Source of the DNA: an uncultured bacterium
GTDB lineage: Bacteria; Bacillota; Clostridia; Oscillospirales; Oscillospiraceae
Reading direction: 5' to 3'
Length of the DNA: 49,955 nucleotides
Assembly: GCA_947073515.1 (NCBI GenBank)
Contig: CAMTMC010000015.1
Span: forward strand, 1 to 49,955
Each line of letters starts with the position of its first letter. Position 1 is the first letter of the stretch. Made by a program: the position numbers and the translations under genes. The notes beneath the pieces are model-generated. The model had not been told where the DNA came from. It did not search any database and worked only from the letters and a program-made list of their open reading frames with translations. Below are positions 1 to 7,289 of the stretch, in pieces.

Positions 1-101
1 AAGCACTGTCCACAGTGCAGACCGCCGTAGTAGTCGGCCAGGTCAAAGCGGATGTCGTAGCGGTCTGTCCGCTCGTCAAAAATCAATGCGCCCTGTTTCA
101 T
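1..101 (-). CDS. DUF5348-type small protein (partial, 3' end outside window)
   Basis: Only the first 33 codons lie in the window. The minus strand reads MKQGALIFDERTDRYDIRF and continues into an LADYYGG-type stretch and a CGQC motif, which I recognise as the N-terminus of DUF5348 proteins. These small proteins of unknown function sit in the backbone of Clostridia conjugative elements. An AAGGAGG ribosome site lies 8 nt before the ATG at 101. The gene follows the replication-type gene at 119-991 by 17 nt, so the two are probably co-transcribed. The frame stays open to base 1. Confidence 0.72.
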   Translation of the reverse strand, partial: MKQGALIFDERTDRYDIRFDLADYYGGLHCGQC

Positions 102-118
102 AGTCGGGGCCTCCTTTG

Positions 119-991
119 TCAGATTTTACCCTCCGCCATATCATGGGCGACGAGGGCGGTGTAGTAGCTTCCCATCGTGCTGGGGGCGTTGAACAGCACC
201 GCCAGCAGGTATTTCTTGATGTTGCGGATTTTCGTGGTGTTCTCCCGCATACAGTCCATGACGAACTCAATATGGCCGCTGTTCAGTTTCAGCAGCTTGG
301 CCTTTACCAGCTCGGCGGGGTAGTCATCACCGGCAACACGGATAGTCTTACGGGCCGTGCAGACGGTTTCTACCAGCAATTCTACGATGCCGTCTAATTC
401 CTCCCGGTCGATCTTGGAGTGGCGCAGGAGGTGGTCGTACTCGATATTCTCCTTGATGATGTCCCGGTAAATCTCAACGGCGCTCTGCGTGGCCGCTTCC
501 GTTCCTTTCCTTTCCGGCGGCGAAGCCGCCCCAGCGGGAGGGGGTGAAAGGGAGGGAAAGGAATGGGTAATTGATGGGTCAGTAATAGCTTGGTCTTTAG
601 TTACTCTATCTTTATTTAATTGCGTTGGATTTTCCGACGTCGGTTTTCCCGTTGTCGGGTTTTCCGACGACGGTTTATCCAACGACGGCGGCAAAGAAAC
701 AGGCTGTTCGTGGATGATGTACTCGTTGCTGCTGAACTTGCCGCCCTCGTCCGTAGTCTGGTGGCGCTCGATGTACCCGGCCCGCTCCAATTCGTTGACG
801 GCGGAACGAATAGCGTCCTTGCTCTCCCGGTTGATATAGCACAGGCCGGACAGGGTGTAATCCCAATCCTCCGGGAGTGACAAAATCTGCGACAGCAGGC
901 CCTTAGCTTTCAGGGACAGGGACTTGTCCCGCAAGTGGTAGTTGGACATGACCGTGTACCCCTTGTTTCTCTCCACGCGGAATACTGGCAT
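119..991 (-). CDS. Helix-turn-helix replication-initiator-like protein (DUF6017 type) of a mobile element
   Basis: The 290-residue product opens with a winged-helix-like region (about residues 1-90: the motif NKGYTVMSNYHLRD, then SLSLKAKGLLSQILSLP and the DAIRSAVNELERAGYI recognition segment). A low-complexity Ser/Pro/Thr linker follows (about 100-165), then a C-terminal helical domain. This plan matches the RepA/DnaD-like HTH proteins with a DUF6017 tail carried by ICEs and plasmids of Clostridia. The start at 991 is chosen because AAAGGAG precedes it at good spacing; ten further codons upstream are open but lack such a site. A leader hairpin with a T-run ends about 30 nt before the ATG, suggesting controlled expression. 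A role in element replication or control is inferred from family and context. Confidence 0.72.
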   Translation of the reverse strand: MPVFRVERNKGYTVMSNYHLRDKSLSLKAKGLLSQILSLPEDWDYTLSGLCYINRESKDAIRSAVNELERAGYIERHQTTDEGGKFSSNEYIIHEQPVSLPPSLDKPSSENPTTGKPTSENPTQLNKDRVTKDQAITDPSITHSFPSLSPPPAGAASPPERKGTEAATQSAVEIYRDIIKENIEYDHLLRHSKIDREELDGIVELLVETVCTARKTIRVAGDDYPAELVKAKLLKLNSGHIEFVMDCMRENTTKIRNIKKYLLAVLFNAPSTMGSYYTALVAHDMAEGKI

Positions 992-1022
992 GGTTCTCCG
1001 CTCCTTTCGGTGTCTGGACATG

Positions 1023-1067
1023 AAAAAGGCGGCGTCCCATCTCCCCGGCAGGGGATATGAACGCCGC
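1023..1067 (-). terminator. Leader terminator/attenuator before the replication-type gene
   Basis: On the minus strand an imperfect stem (GCGGCGTTCATATCCCC against GGGGAGATGGGACGCCGC, GCCG loop) is followed at once by TTTTT. It looks like an intrinsic terminator. It sits between the mobile-element boundary and the ribosome site of the gene at 119-991, so it would cut or attenuate transcription entering that gene. It could also simply end transcripts from the ferredoxin gene at 1195-1377. Confidence 0.6.
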
Positions 1068-1103
1068 TCATGCGCCGATATTCGATTTTTTAGTACATAT
1101 CAT
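1068..1103 (-). CDS. Candidate 11-codon leader peptide
   Basis: A short minus-strand frame encodes MICTKKSNIGA and stops (TGA) exactly at the foot of the leader hairpin at 1023-1067. That geometry is what translation-coupled attenuators use. The ribosome site is weak (GGCGGG about 6 nt upstream), and nothing else proves that it is translated. Treat it as a hypothesis. Confidence 0.28.
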   Translation of the reverse strand: MICTKKSNIGA

Positions 1104-1194
1104 GCTTGCCCGCCGCTCGAAAACCTTGATTTTCCTATACTTTCAGAAGTTACGTTATCTAACCTCAGCTTTTGGCGGGCCCTCCTTTTCTGCA

Positions 1195-1377
1195 TTATGC
1201 GGTTTCAATAGCGCCGACGGGGCAGCTCTCAGCGGCCTCCTGAACCAAGCCGTCCCACTCCGGGAGAAGCTCATCCCGGGCGGCGGCCACCCCCTCGCCG
1301 GTCATGGTGAAGACCTGGGGGCACATATTGGCGCACAGCCCGCAGCCGATGCAGCTGCTGTTCACATGGGCGGTCAT
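1195..1377 (-). CDS. Short 4Fe-4S ferredoxin
   Basis: The 60-residue protein carries one cluster motif, CIGCGLCANMCP, and a distal CPVGAI. These are the four ligands of a single [4Fe-4S] centre, as in monocluster electron-carrier ferredoxins. It is a soluble cytoplasmic electron carrier; its partner enzyme cannot be told from context. The ATG at 1377 is chosen over an in-frame ATG seven codons upstream because AAAGGAG lies 8 nt before it. The gene marks the chromosomal side of the mobile-element junction, and the stretch between its stop and position 1104 contains no recognisable gene. Confidence 0.88.
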   Translation of the reverse strand: MTAHVNSSCIGCGLCANMCPQVFTMTGEGVAAARDELLPEWDGLVQEAAESCPVGAIETA

Positions 1378-1431
1378 GGGGTCCCCTCCTTTGCTCATGG
1401 TATCCCATAGGATACCCGGGGCCAGGGGGAA

Positions 1432-2472
1432 TTATGCCTTTTCCCGGGTTAACGGGACGACCGTGTCCCCAGGGATCAGCTGGGTATCCAGGATCAGCCC
1501 GGTGTGTGTGGGGGCGGGGCCGTCCTGAATCCGCTGGACCAGCAGGTCCACCGCGGCCAGGGATATGGGCCGGCTGACCAGGCCCACGGTGTCCAGCTGG
1601 AAGGGGAGGATCACCCGGCGCTGGATATGGTCGAAGCCCACAATGGAGCAGTCCTCCGGTACCCGGCGGCCCAGTTTGCGCTGGTGGGCCCATGTCTCCC
1701 AGGCCAGCATGTCGCTGAAAGCGAAGACAGCGGTGTAACGGGTGCCCTCCGCCTCCAGCTGGTCCAGCACGGCGGCGCAGCCGGAACCGGTGATGGATAC
1801 CTCCCGGATGAGCCGGGGCTGGAGCGGCACCCGGAACTCGGCCAGGGCCTGGCGGTAGCCGGCCACCCGCTCCCTGACGCTGGAGATATACTGAGGGCCA
1901 TGGAGCATCAGGATGTCCCGGTGGCCGTGGGAGAGCAGATGGCGGGTGGCCTGGTAGCCCCCGAGATGGTCGTTGCAGATGACGTAATCGGTTTCCAGCT
2001 CAGGGCAGCGGCGGCCGATGAGGACAAAGGGCACCCCGGTGGACCGGAGGAAGCTGATGTTGCCGGTGGTCCGCTGGACGGGGCACAGGAGGACGCCGTC
2101 CACATTCTTGTTCAGGGCGGTCTCGATCGCCTTCCGTTCCAGCTCCTCACTCTCGTCGGTGTTCAGGAGAAAGGAGGCATAGCCCAGGCTCCGGGCCCGC
2201 TCCTCCACCCCCCGGGTGATGCTAGCGAAGTGGGGATTGGCGATATCCCCCAGGATCACGGCGATGGTGTTGGTATACCCCAGCCGCAGGGAGGAAGCGA
2301 TGGTGTTATTGATATAGCCCAGTTCCTGGGCGGCGCGGCGGATTTTCTCACCGGTCTCGTGATTGATGTCGTCTTTCCGGCGCAGGGCCCGGGATACCGT
2401 GTTGATGCTGTACCCCGTGGCCTTGGCCACGTCCTTAAGCAGGACATGGCACTTGCCCCTCCTGCGCTCCAT
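1432..2472 (-). CDS. LacI-family transcriptional regulator
   Basis: The product has an N-terminal LacI helix-turn-helix (LLKDVAKATGYSINTVSRAL, about residues 11-30). The hinge region and a periplasmic-binding-protein-like effector domain follow, with the family segments TNTIAVILGDIANPHF and FAFSDMLAW and a C-terminal GFDHI motif. At 346 residues it is full length. It should bind DNA as a dimer and respond to a small ligand, probably a sugar or nucleoside; the ligand is not evident. The ATG at 2472 is preceded by GGAGG with 8 nt spacing, which favours it over a GTG three codons upstream. It is divergent from the HPr-like gene at 2846-3067, and a cre/LacI-type palindrome lies between them, so it may control itself or that gene. 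Confidence 0.9.
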   Translation of the reverse strand: MERRRGKCHVLLKDVAKATGYSINTVSRALRRKDDINHETGEKIRRAAQELGYINNTIASSLRLGYTNTIAVILGDIANPHFASITRGVEERARSLGYASFLLNTDESEELERKAIETALNKNVDGVLLCPVQRTTGNISFLRSTGVPFVLIGRRCPELETDYVICNDHLGGYQATRHLLSHGHRDILMLHGPQYISSVRERVAGYRQALAEFRVPLQPRLIREVSITGSGCAAVLDQLEAEGTRYTAVFAFSDMLAWETWAHQRKLGRRVPEDCSIVGFDHIQRRVILPFQLDTVGLVSRPISLAAVDLLVQRIQDGPAPTHTGLILDTQLIPGDTVVPLTREKA

Positions 2473-2507
2473 AGGAGCCACCTCCAGTCAAAACTAAATT
2501 CCCTGTC

Positions 2508-2536
2508 ATCATACAACAAATCCGCCGCCTTGTCTA
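2508..2536 (-). promoter_or_regulatory. Promoter of the LacI-family regulator
   Basis: On the minus strand TAGACA (2536-2531) and TATGAT (2513-2508) are separated by 17 bp, a good sigma-A match about 36 nt before the start codon. With the promoter at 2721-2750 and the operator at 2681-2696 it accounts for most signals in the 370-bp divergent intergenic region. Confidence 0.65.
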
Positions 2537-2680
2537 TTATTTTAAAGGAATAAAGTGCTGGGACGGGCCATGAAAATCTTTTCCAGGGGAAGCGGGGCAG
2601 GGCGCTTAAAGTCCAGCGCGGGCCGCCCGAGGCGCTGCGTTTTTTGGTCACGGAGCAGGTTCTTGTGTGATACGTACAAA

Positions 2681-2696
2681 TTGGAAACGTTTCATT
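2681..2696. promoter_or_regulatory. cre/LacI-type operator palindrome
   Basis: TTGGAAACGTTTCATT is a near-perfect palindrome centred on CG. It matches the Gram-positive cre consensus (WTGNAANCGNWNNCW) at all but one position. It lies 25 bp upstream of the -35 of the HPr-like gene and about 145 bp upstream of the LacI-gene promoter. It is a plausible site for the neighbouring LacI-family protein or for a CcpA-like protein. Which protein binds is inference. Confidence 0.6.
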
Positions 2697-2720
2697 TGTA
2701 AGGATTGAATAAAATTGTGA

Positions 2721-2750
2721 TTGACGAAGGCAAGTTCTTCCTGATACAAT
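2721..2750 (+). promoter_or_regulatory. Promoter of the HPr-like gene
   Basis: TTGACG (2721-2726) and TACAAT (2745-2750) are spaced 18 bp apart. Transcription would start near 2757, giving a leader of about 90 nt before the ATG at 2846. Confidence 0.68.
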
Positions 2751-2845
2751 ACGGACACCGCAGGACGAGAGGGAACATCCCTCAGCCCGATCCGGCGGAT
2801 CCGGAGCGAGAGCCCCGGAACTCTAAAACAAAGAAGGTATTGACT

Positions 2846-3067
2846 ATGATTCGTGAGATCGAGATTAAGGACGGCGCTCAGGTAGAGCGGATCAACCGTC
2901 TGGCCGCCAAGACTCCCTACGAGGTCTGGCTCAGCTCCGGCACCATGATGCTGGATGCCCGGTCTCTGCTGGGCCTGTTTGCCCTGGTGGGTAAGAAGGC
3001 CCATGTGGTGGCCGAGGACAACGTGAACCCCAAGGAGTTCAGCAAGCTGGTCGCAAAGATGGCCTAA
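2846..3067 (+). CDS. HPr-family (Crh-like) protein lacking the catalytic histidine
   Basis: This 73-residue protein has the HPr fold signature, including the helix-2 motif DARSLLGLFAL that corresponds to the KSIMGLMSL region with regulatory Ser46 in Bacillus HPr. The phosphotransfer segment is not conserved. Where HPr has GIHARPA, this protein has DGAQVERI, and its only histidine is near residue 53, far from the active site. It should therefore not carry phosphate in the PTS. By analogy with Crh of Bacillus, which has Gln in place of His15, it may act only through Ser phosphorylation and binding to a LacI/CcpA-family regulator. A LacI-family gene lies next door. The start is chosen at MIREIEIKDG, where the homologous domain begins, with AAGGT upstream. 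Confidence 0.82.
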   Translation: MIREIEIKDGAQVERINRLAAKTPYEVWLSSGTMMLDARSLLGLFALVGKKAHVVAEDNVNPKEFSKLVAKMA

Positions 3068-3186
3068 AGGGAGTTCCCCAAAGGCCACCGTCCGCCCGAT
3101 GGAACATCGAGGGCTCGGGCCCTGGGAGGTTTCTCCCCGGCGGCGGCGCCTGTCACTGGACCAGAGAACAGCCACAAGAGGAGAAG

Positions 3187-3221
3187 CCCCCCGCGCGCAG
3201 GCGCGGGGGGCGCGTTGTTTT
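3187..3221 (+). terminator. Terminator candidate after the HPr-like gene
   Basis: CCCCCCGCGC and GCGCGGGGGG form a perfect 10-bp stem with a GCAG loop, followed by CGCGTTGTTTT. The T-run is not directly attached, so strength is uncertain. The 120 nt between the HPr-like stop codon and this stem contain no gene that I can support. Confidence 0.55.
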
Positions 3222-3271
3222 CAGCGGGACACGCCAGCGGCCGGACAGCCGGCCCCGGCCATCCGAGAAGG

Positions 3272-3301
3272 AAAAAAACGCCCTCCCAGGCCGGGAGGGC
3301 G
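3272..3301 (-). terminator. Terminator of the trkA-trkH operon
   Basis: On the minus strand CGCCCTCCC pairs with GGGAGGGCG and is followed directly by seven T residues. It begins about 10 nt after the trkH stop codon. Confidence 0.8.
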
Positions 3302-3309
3302 GCGTTTTC

Positions 3310-4746
3310 TCAGGCCCTGCGCCAGGCGGAGGGGCTGAACAGCACCAGGATGGGGAAGATCTCCAGCCGGCCGATAATCATGCACAGGGACATGATCCCC
3401 TTGGACAGGGGGGAGAAGGCGGCGAAGTTGCCGGTGGGGCCGATGACCTCCAGGCCGGGGCCCACGTTGCTCACGCAGGTGAGGGCGGCGGAGAAGGAGA
3501 CGGAGAAGCTCCCCCCGTCCAGGGAGATGAACAGGGCGGCGGCGAAGATAATCAGCAGATAGCCCCCCACGAACAGGAGGATGGAGTGGACGGTGGAGTC
3601 GTCCACCACCTTGCCGTCCAGCTTGACCACCTCCACCGCCCGGGGGTGGGCGATGCGGCGGACTCCCCGGCGGATGACCCGGAACAGCAGCAGGATGCGG
3701 GAGCACTTCATGCCGCCGCCGGTGGACCCGGCGCAGGCGCCGCAGAACATGATGAGAATGAGGATCAGCTGGGAGAACTGTGGCCACAGCACAAAGTCCG
3801 CCGTGGCGAAGCCGGTGGTGGAGATCAGGGAGGCTACCTGGAAGACGGTGTACCGCAGGCTCTCCCAAATCCCGCCATACACCCCCAGGTTGGCCAGGGA
3901 GATCACCAGGGTGGTCCCGGCGACCACACAGCCGAAGAACCGCAGCTCGTCGCTCCGCAGGGCCTCCCGCCAGCGGCGGGTGAGGATCAAAAAGTACACG
4001 GCGAAGTTGATGGAGAACAGCAGGATGAAGACGGTGATAATCATCTCGATGGCCAGGCTGTTGTAGGCCCCCACGCTGGCGTTGCGGTTGGAGAAGCCGC
4101 CGGTGCCCGCCGAGGAGAAGGCGTGGATAAAGGCGTCGTACAGGGGCATCCCCGCCAGCTTCAGGCAGATGACCTCCGCCCCAGTGAGGGCGCAGTACAT
4201 GGAGTACAGGATCTTGGAGGTCTGGCTCTGCTTAGGCACCAGCTTGGAGAAGACGGGGCCCGGCGTCTCCGCCTGGGTGAGGTAGTGGGAGCGGATGCCC
4301 AGGGAGGGCACAATGGCGGTGGCCAGCACCAGCACCCCCATACCCCCCAGCCAGTGGGTAAAGGACCGCCAGAACAGGATCCCCTTGGGCATGGCCTCGA
4401 TATCGGTGAGGATAGAGGCCCCGGTGGTGGTGAAGCCGGAGCAGGACTCGAAAATACAGTCGATGGGGGAGGCAAATGTTCCGGAGAACAGGAAGGGCAG
4501 GGCCCCCACCAGGCCGGTGATGATCCAGATCAGGCCCACGGCGATGAAGCCCTCCCGGGTGAAGAACTGCCGCTTGGCCCGCAGGGCGGACAGGCCGAAG
4601 CCGCAGGCCGCCATGATGGCGATGGTGAGCAGGAAGGGCATGGGGTCCTCCCCGTACAGCAGGGCTACCGCCAGGGGCAGGACCAGCGCGGCGGCCTCCA
4701 CCAGCAGGACCCGGCCCACCAGCTTGAGTACCAGCTTAATGTTCAT
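3310..4746 (-). CDS. trkH: Potassium uptake protein TrkH (channel subunit)
   Basis: This 478-residue integral membrane protein is the K+-translocating subunit of the Trk/Ktr system. The four pore loops of the family can be seen: SGFTTTGASI, SSAGTGGFSNRN, SLISTTGFATADF and VSNVGPGL, each with the selectivity-filter glycine. Hydrophobic helices flank each loop, and the length fits TrkH rather than the shorter KtrB. Its start codon overlaps the trkA stop by 4 nt (ATGA), so translation is coupled and the two subunits are made together. It acts in the cytoplasmic membrane, gated by TrkA. Confidence 0.93.
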   Translation of the reverse strand: MNIKLVLKLVGRVLLVEAAALVLPLAVALLYGEDPMPFLLTIAIMAACGFGLSALRAKRQFFTREGFIAVGLIWIITGLVGALPFLFSGTFASPIDCIFESCSGFTTTGASILTDIEAMPKGILFWRSFTHWLGGMGVLVLATAIVPSLGIRSHYLTQAETPGPVFSKLVPKQSQTSKILYSMYCALTGAEVICLKLAGMPLYDAFIHAFSSAGTGGFSNRNASVGAYNSLAIEMIITVFILLFSINFAVYFLILTRRWREALRSDELRFFGCVVAGTTLVISLANLGVYGGIWESLRYTVFQVASLISTTGFATADFVLWPQFSQLILILIMFCGACAGSTGGGMKCSRILLLFRVIRRGVRRIAHPRAVEVVKLDGKVVDDSTVHSILLFVGGYLLIIFAAALFISLDGGSFSVSFSAALTCVSNVGPGLEVIGPTGNFAAFSPLSKGIMSLCMIIGRLEIFPILVLFSPSAWRRA

Positions 4747-6143
4747 CGCTCTCCGCCTCCCGCCGGGGAGGTGAAGCCGGCCTCATCCTCATAGATGTCG
4801 TTCAGGTCCAGGATGCCGCCGCCCCGGGCGATGATGATGACGGAGTCCTCCTCCTGGAGGTAGGAATTGCCCTCGGGGATGATGATGTCTTTCCCCCGGA
4901 CAATGACCGCCAGCAGCACGCCCTTGCGCAGGCGCAGCCCCTTCAGGGGGACGCCCAGGTTCCGGGTGGTGGGGCCCACGGTGAACTCCATGGCCTCCGC
5001 CCCGCCGCCGGCGATGCGGTGGAGGGAGTTCATCACGCTGCCCTGGGAGTTCTGCATCCCCCGCACCCGGTGGAGGATGTGGGAGGCGGTGATGAACTTG
5101 GGGGAGACCACGCTGTCCAGGCCCAGGGAGCGGACGATGCCGGCGTAGTTCTGACGGTTGCACTTGGTGACCACCTTGGGCAGGCCCTGCTGCATGGCGT
5201 ACAGGGAGATGATGAGGTTGTCCTCGTCACGGTCGGTGAGGGCCACAAAGGCGTCGCAGCCGGCCAGGTTCTCCGACTCCAGCAGCTCGGAGTCGGTGCC
5301 GTCGCCGCAGATCACGGTGGCCCTGGGGAATTTCTCGCTGATGAGGCGGCAGCGCTCCTCGCCGCGCTCCACGATTTTCAGGCGGATGCCCACCGAGTCC
5401 AGGATTTTCGCCAGGTACAGGGACACCTTGCCCCCGCCCAGCAGGAAGACCTGCTTGACTTTATGGGCGTTGCGGCCCAGCAGGCGGAAGAACTGGTCCA
5501 GGCTCTCCGGCTGGCCGATGAGATACAGCTTATCCCCCGCCTGGGGCACAAAGGCGCCGTTGGGGATGGACACCTGGCCCTCCCGGTCGGCGGCGCAGAA
5601 CAGCAGGGACAGCTTTTTTACCTGGCTGGACAGGGCGTGCAGGGGTTTTCCCACAATAAAATCCCCCTCCTGCAGGCGCACCCCCATCAGCTCCACCCGG
5701 CCCCGGCAGAAGGTCTCGATGTTGGCGGCGGCGGGGAAGCGCAGCAGGCGGAAGATCTCAATGGCGGTGGCGTTCTCCGGGTTGATGACCATGTCGATTT
5801 TCAGGTTCCGCCGCAGCTCGGCGATGTTGCTGTTGTACTCCGGGTTGCGGATGCGGGCCACCGTGTAACCGGTGCCCAGGTTTTTGGCGGTGAGGCAGCA
5901 CACCATATTGACCTCGTCGGAGTTGGTGGTTGCCACCAGCAGGTCGGCGCTGTTGGCCCCGGCCTCCCGCAGGGAGGCGGCCGACACCCCGTTGCCCTGG
6001 ACGGTCATCACGTCCAGCTGGTCCGCGGCCCGGCGCAGGGAGTCCTCATCGTCGTCGATGACGGTGACATTGTGCTCCTCCAGCGCCAGCTGCTCCGCCA
6101 GGGAGAAGCCAACCTTGCCGCTGCCAACAATAATAATATCCAT
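4743..6143 (-). CDS. trkA: Trk system regulatory subunit TrkA
   Basis: The 466-residue cytoplasmic protein has two tandem RCK units. Each contains a Rossmann NAD-binding domain (MDIIIVGSGKVGFSLAEQL at residue 1, VFLLGGGKVSLYLAKIL near residue 230) and a TrkA-C domain (RVELMGVRLQEGDFIVGKPL and the C-terminal EEDSVIIIARGG region). It gates TrkH in response to nucleotide and energy state. The ATG at 6143 is the first residue of the Rossmann strand and is preceded by GGAAAGGA; an in-frame upstream start would add an unrelated 21-residue tail. It is the first gene of the two-gene trk operon. Confidence 0.93.
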   Translation of the reverse strand: MDIIIVGSGKVGFSLAEQLALEEHNVTVIDDDEDSLRRAADQLDVMTVQGNGVSAASLREAGANSADLLVATTNSDEVNMVCCLTAKNLGTGYTVARIRNPEYNSNIAELRRNLKIDMVINPENATAIEIFRLLRFPAAANIETFCRGRVELMGVRLQEGDFIVGKPLHALSSQVKKLSLLFCAADREGQVSIPNGAFVPQAGDKLYLIGQPESLDQFFRLLGRNAHKVKQVFLLGGGKVSLYLAKILDSVGIRLKIVERGEERCRLISEKFPRATVICGDGTDSELLESENLAGCDAFVALTDRDEDNLIISLYAMQQGLPKVVTKCNRQNYAGIVRSLGLDSVVSPKFITASHILHRVRGMQNSQGSVMNSLHRIAGGGAEAMEFTVGPTTRNLGVPLKGLRLRKGVLLAVIVRGKDIIIPEGNSYLQEEDSVIIIARGGGILDLNDIYEDEAGFTSPAGGGER

Positions 6144-6174
6144 GTGGAAACAGTCCTTTCCAATATGCCAGGCA

Positions 6175-6203
6175 GTTGTATTTCTGTTAGGCGCCGTTTG
6201 AAA
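6175..6203 (-). promoter_or_regulatory. Candidate trkA promoter
   Basis: On the minus strand TTTCAA and TACAAC are 17 bp apart and lie about 30 nt before the trkA start. Both hexamers are imperfect, so this is only a candidate. Confidence 0.38.
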
Positions 6204-6348
6204 CATGGGAAAAGGGCCAACGGCGGGCCCGTTTTCCGCCGGATTGACAGGGCTTCTCCCGGAAATCCTGGGCGGGTTGCGGGAAAAACCGGGGAAGGAT
6301 GGCGGCGAGGGGGCCGCCGTTTTGGCGTTTTTCAGACTTTTTTAACAG

Positions 6349-7047
6349 CTAGATGGTCCACTCCCCGTGGACGATGCCCACCAGCAGCCAGCCGCCGCCC
6401 TTTGGGGCGAAGACCAGCTTCAGGGAGGACCAGTCCAGCCCGTCGTTCACCGGGTCGGCGCTGGGGAAACTGAAGTCCACAAACCGGCAGCCGGTGTACT
6501 CCTCCGCCAGGTTCTCCAGGGCGTTGCCCCCGGTCATGATCCGGTCGATGCCCACTTCGGTGGCCTGGCAGTAGTCCTTGTCGTAGACGTAACGGTCGAT
6601 ATACTGGGCCATGGTCATGCGGATGGGGTCCCCCCGGCCGTCCTCCACCCCCCAGGTATACACGGTTTGATCCTGGGCCAGGTCTTTGATCTGATCTGGG
6701 GTGAAGGTCAGATCCGCCTCAAAATTCACAGTGGAGTAGGGGGTGAAGGTAAGGCCCCGGTCCGGGTGGACGTAGCTGGCCAGGCGGGCGTAGTCCTGCC
6801 GCTGGAGCAGCCGGTTGACGGCGCAGGCGGCGGACAGCAGGGGGAAGTTGTCCTCGGTGTCCAGCTCCTGGGGCTGGGCGGGGACAGCGCTGGCCGCGCC
6901 CTCCTGGGCGGGCTGGCCGCTGCCGTTCACAGTGAGGGCCAGGGCGGGGGGTGTCGGCTCCTGCCGCCAATCCACGGGGATCAGGACGCCCAGGAGCAGC
7001 CCGATGACCAGGCACAGGGCGCAGGGAAAAAGCAGAGAGCGTTTCAT
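6349..7047 (-). CDS. Secreted or membrane-anchored protein of unknown function
   Basis: I do not recognise this 232-residue protein. The N-terminus (MKRSLLFPCALCLVIGLLLG) is a signal peptide or membrane anchor without a clear lipobox. A Pro/Ala/Gln-rich spacer follows to about residue 65. The rest (about 70-232) is a globular alpha/beta domain starting SAACAVNRLLQRQDYARLASYVHP and ending in the strand GGGWLLVGIVHGEWTI. The plan (helix-rich start, then strands ending in a phrase about a computed value) resembles NTF2-like extracytoplasmic domains, but that is a guess. It is transcribed alone from its own promoter at 7083-7111. GGAGG lies just before the ATG. Confidence 0.7.
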   Translation of the reverse strand: MKRSLLFPCALCLVIGLLLGVLIPVDWRQEPTPPALALTVNGSGQPAQEGAASAVPAQPQELDTEDNFPLLSAACAVNRLLQRQDYARLASYVHPDRGLTFTPYSTVNFEADLTFTPDQIKDLAQDQTVYTWGVEDGRGDPIRMTMAQYIDRYVYDKDYCQATEVGIDRIMTGGNALENLAEEYTGCRFVDFSFPSADPVNDGLDWSSLKLVFAPKGGGWLLVGIVHGEWTI

Positions 7048-7082
7048 ATGGCCGCCTCCTTAAATACAGGTTGAACAGAACT

Positions 7083-7111
7083 ATTATAATCGAAAACCGG
7101 AAAAGATGCAA
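7083..7111 (-). promoter_or_regulatory. Promoter of the unknown secreted-protein gene
   Basis: Minus-strand TTGCAT (7111-7106) and TATAAT (7088-7083), 17 bp apart, lie 36 nt before the start codon at 7047. Confidence 0.72.
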
Positions 7112-7180
7112 GACCAACAGAAATTTCCCGTCTTCCCGGGCCGGGTCTGTCAAAAATGCCCGGGCCCGGGCAGGCCCGCC

Positions 7181-7209
7181 TTGCAAAAGGGGGGCGGCCG
7201 TGGTACAAT
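7181..7209 (+). promoter_or_regulatory. Promoter of udp
   Basis: TTGCAA (7181-7186) and TACAAT (7204-7209) are separated by 17 bp. A perfect palindrome, TGCCCGGGCCCGGGCA (7157-7172), sits just upstream of the -35 and could be a regulator site. Confidence 0.65.
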
Positions 7210-7289
7210 ACCGGTATCAAGACACACAGGCGGCCCGCCGGACGGGGGGAGATCCCGGGCGGGTATGAACAAGATAGGAGGACGAACTG

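Noticed and set aside
3068..3186. Small RNA (for example 6S-like) after the HPr-like gene
   Set aside because: The spacer is GC-rich and could fold, but I could not find a promoter or a known RNA signature.
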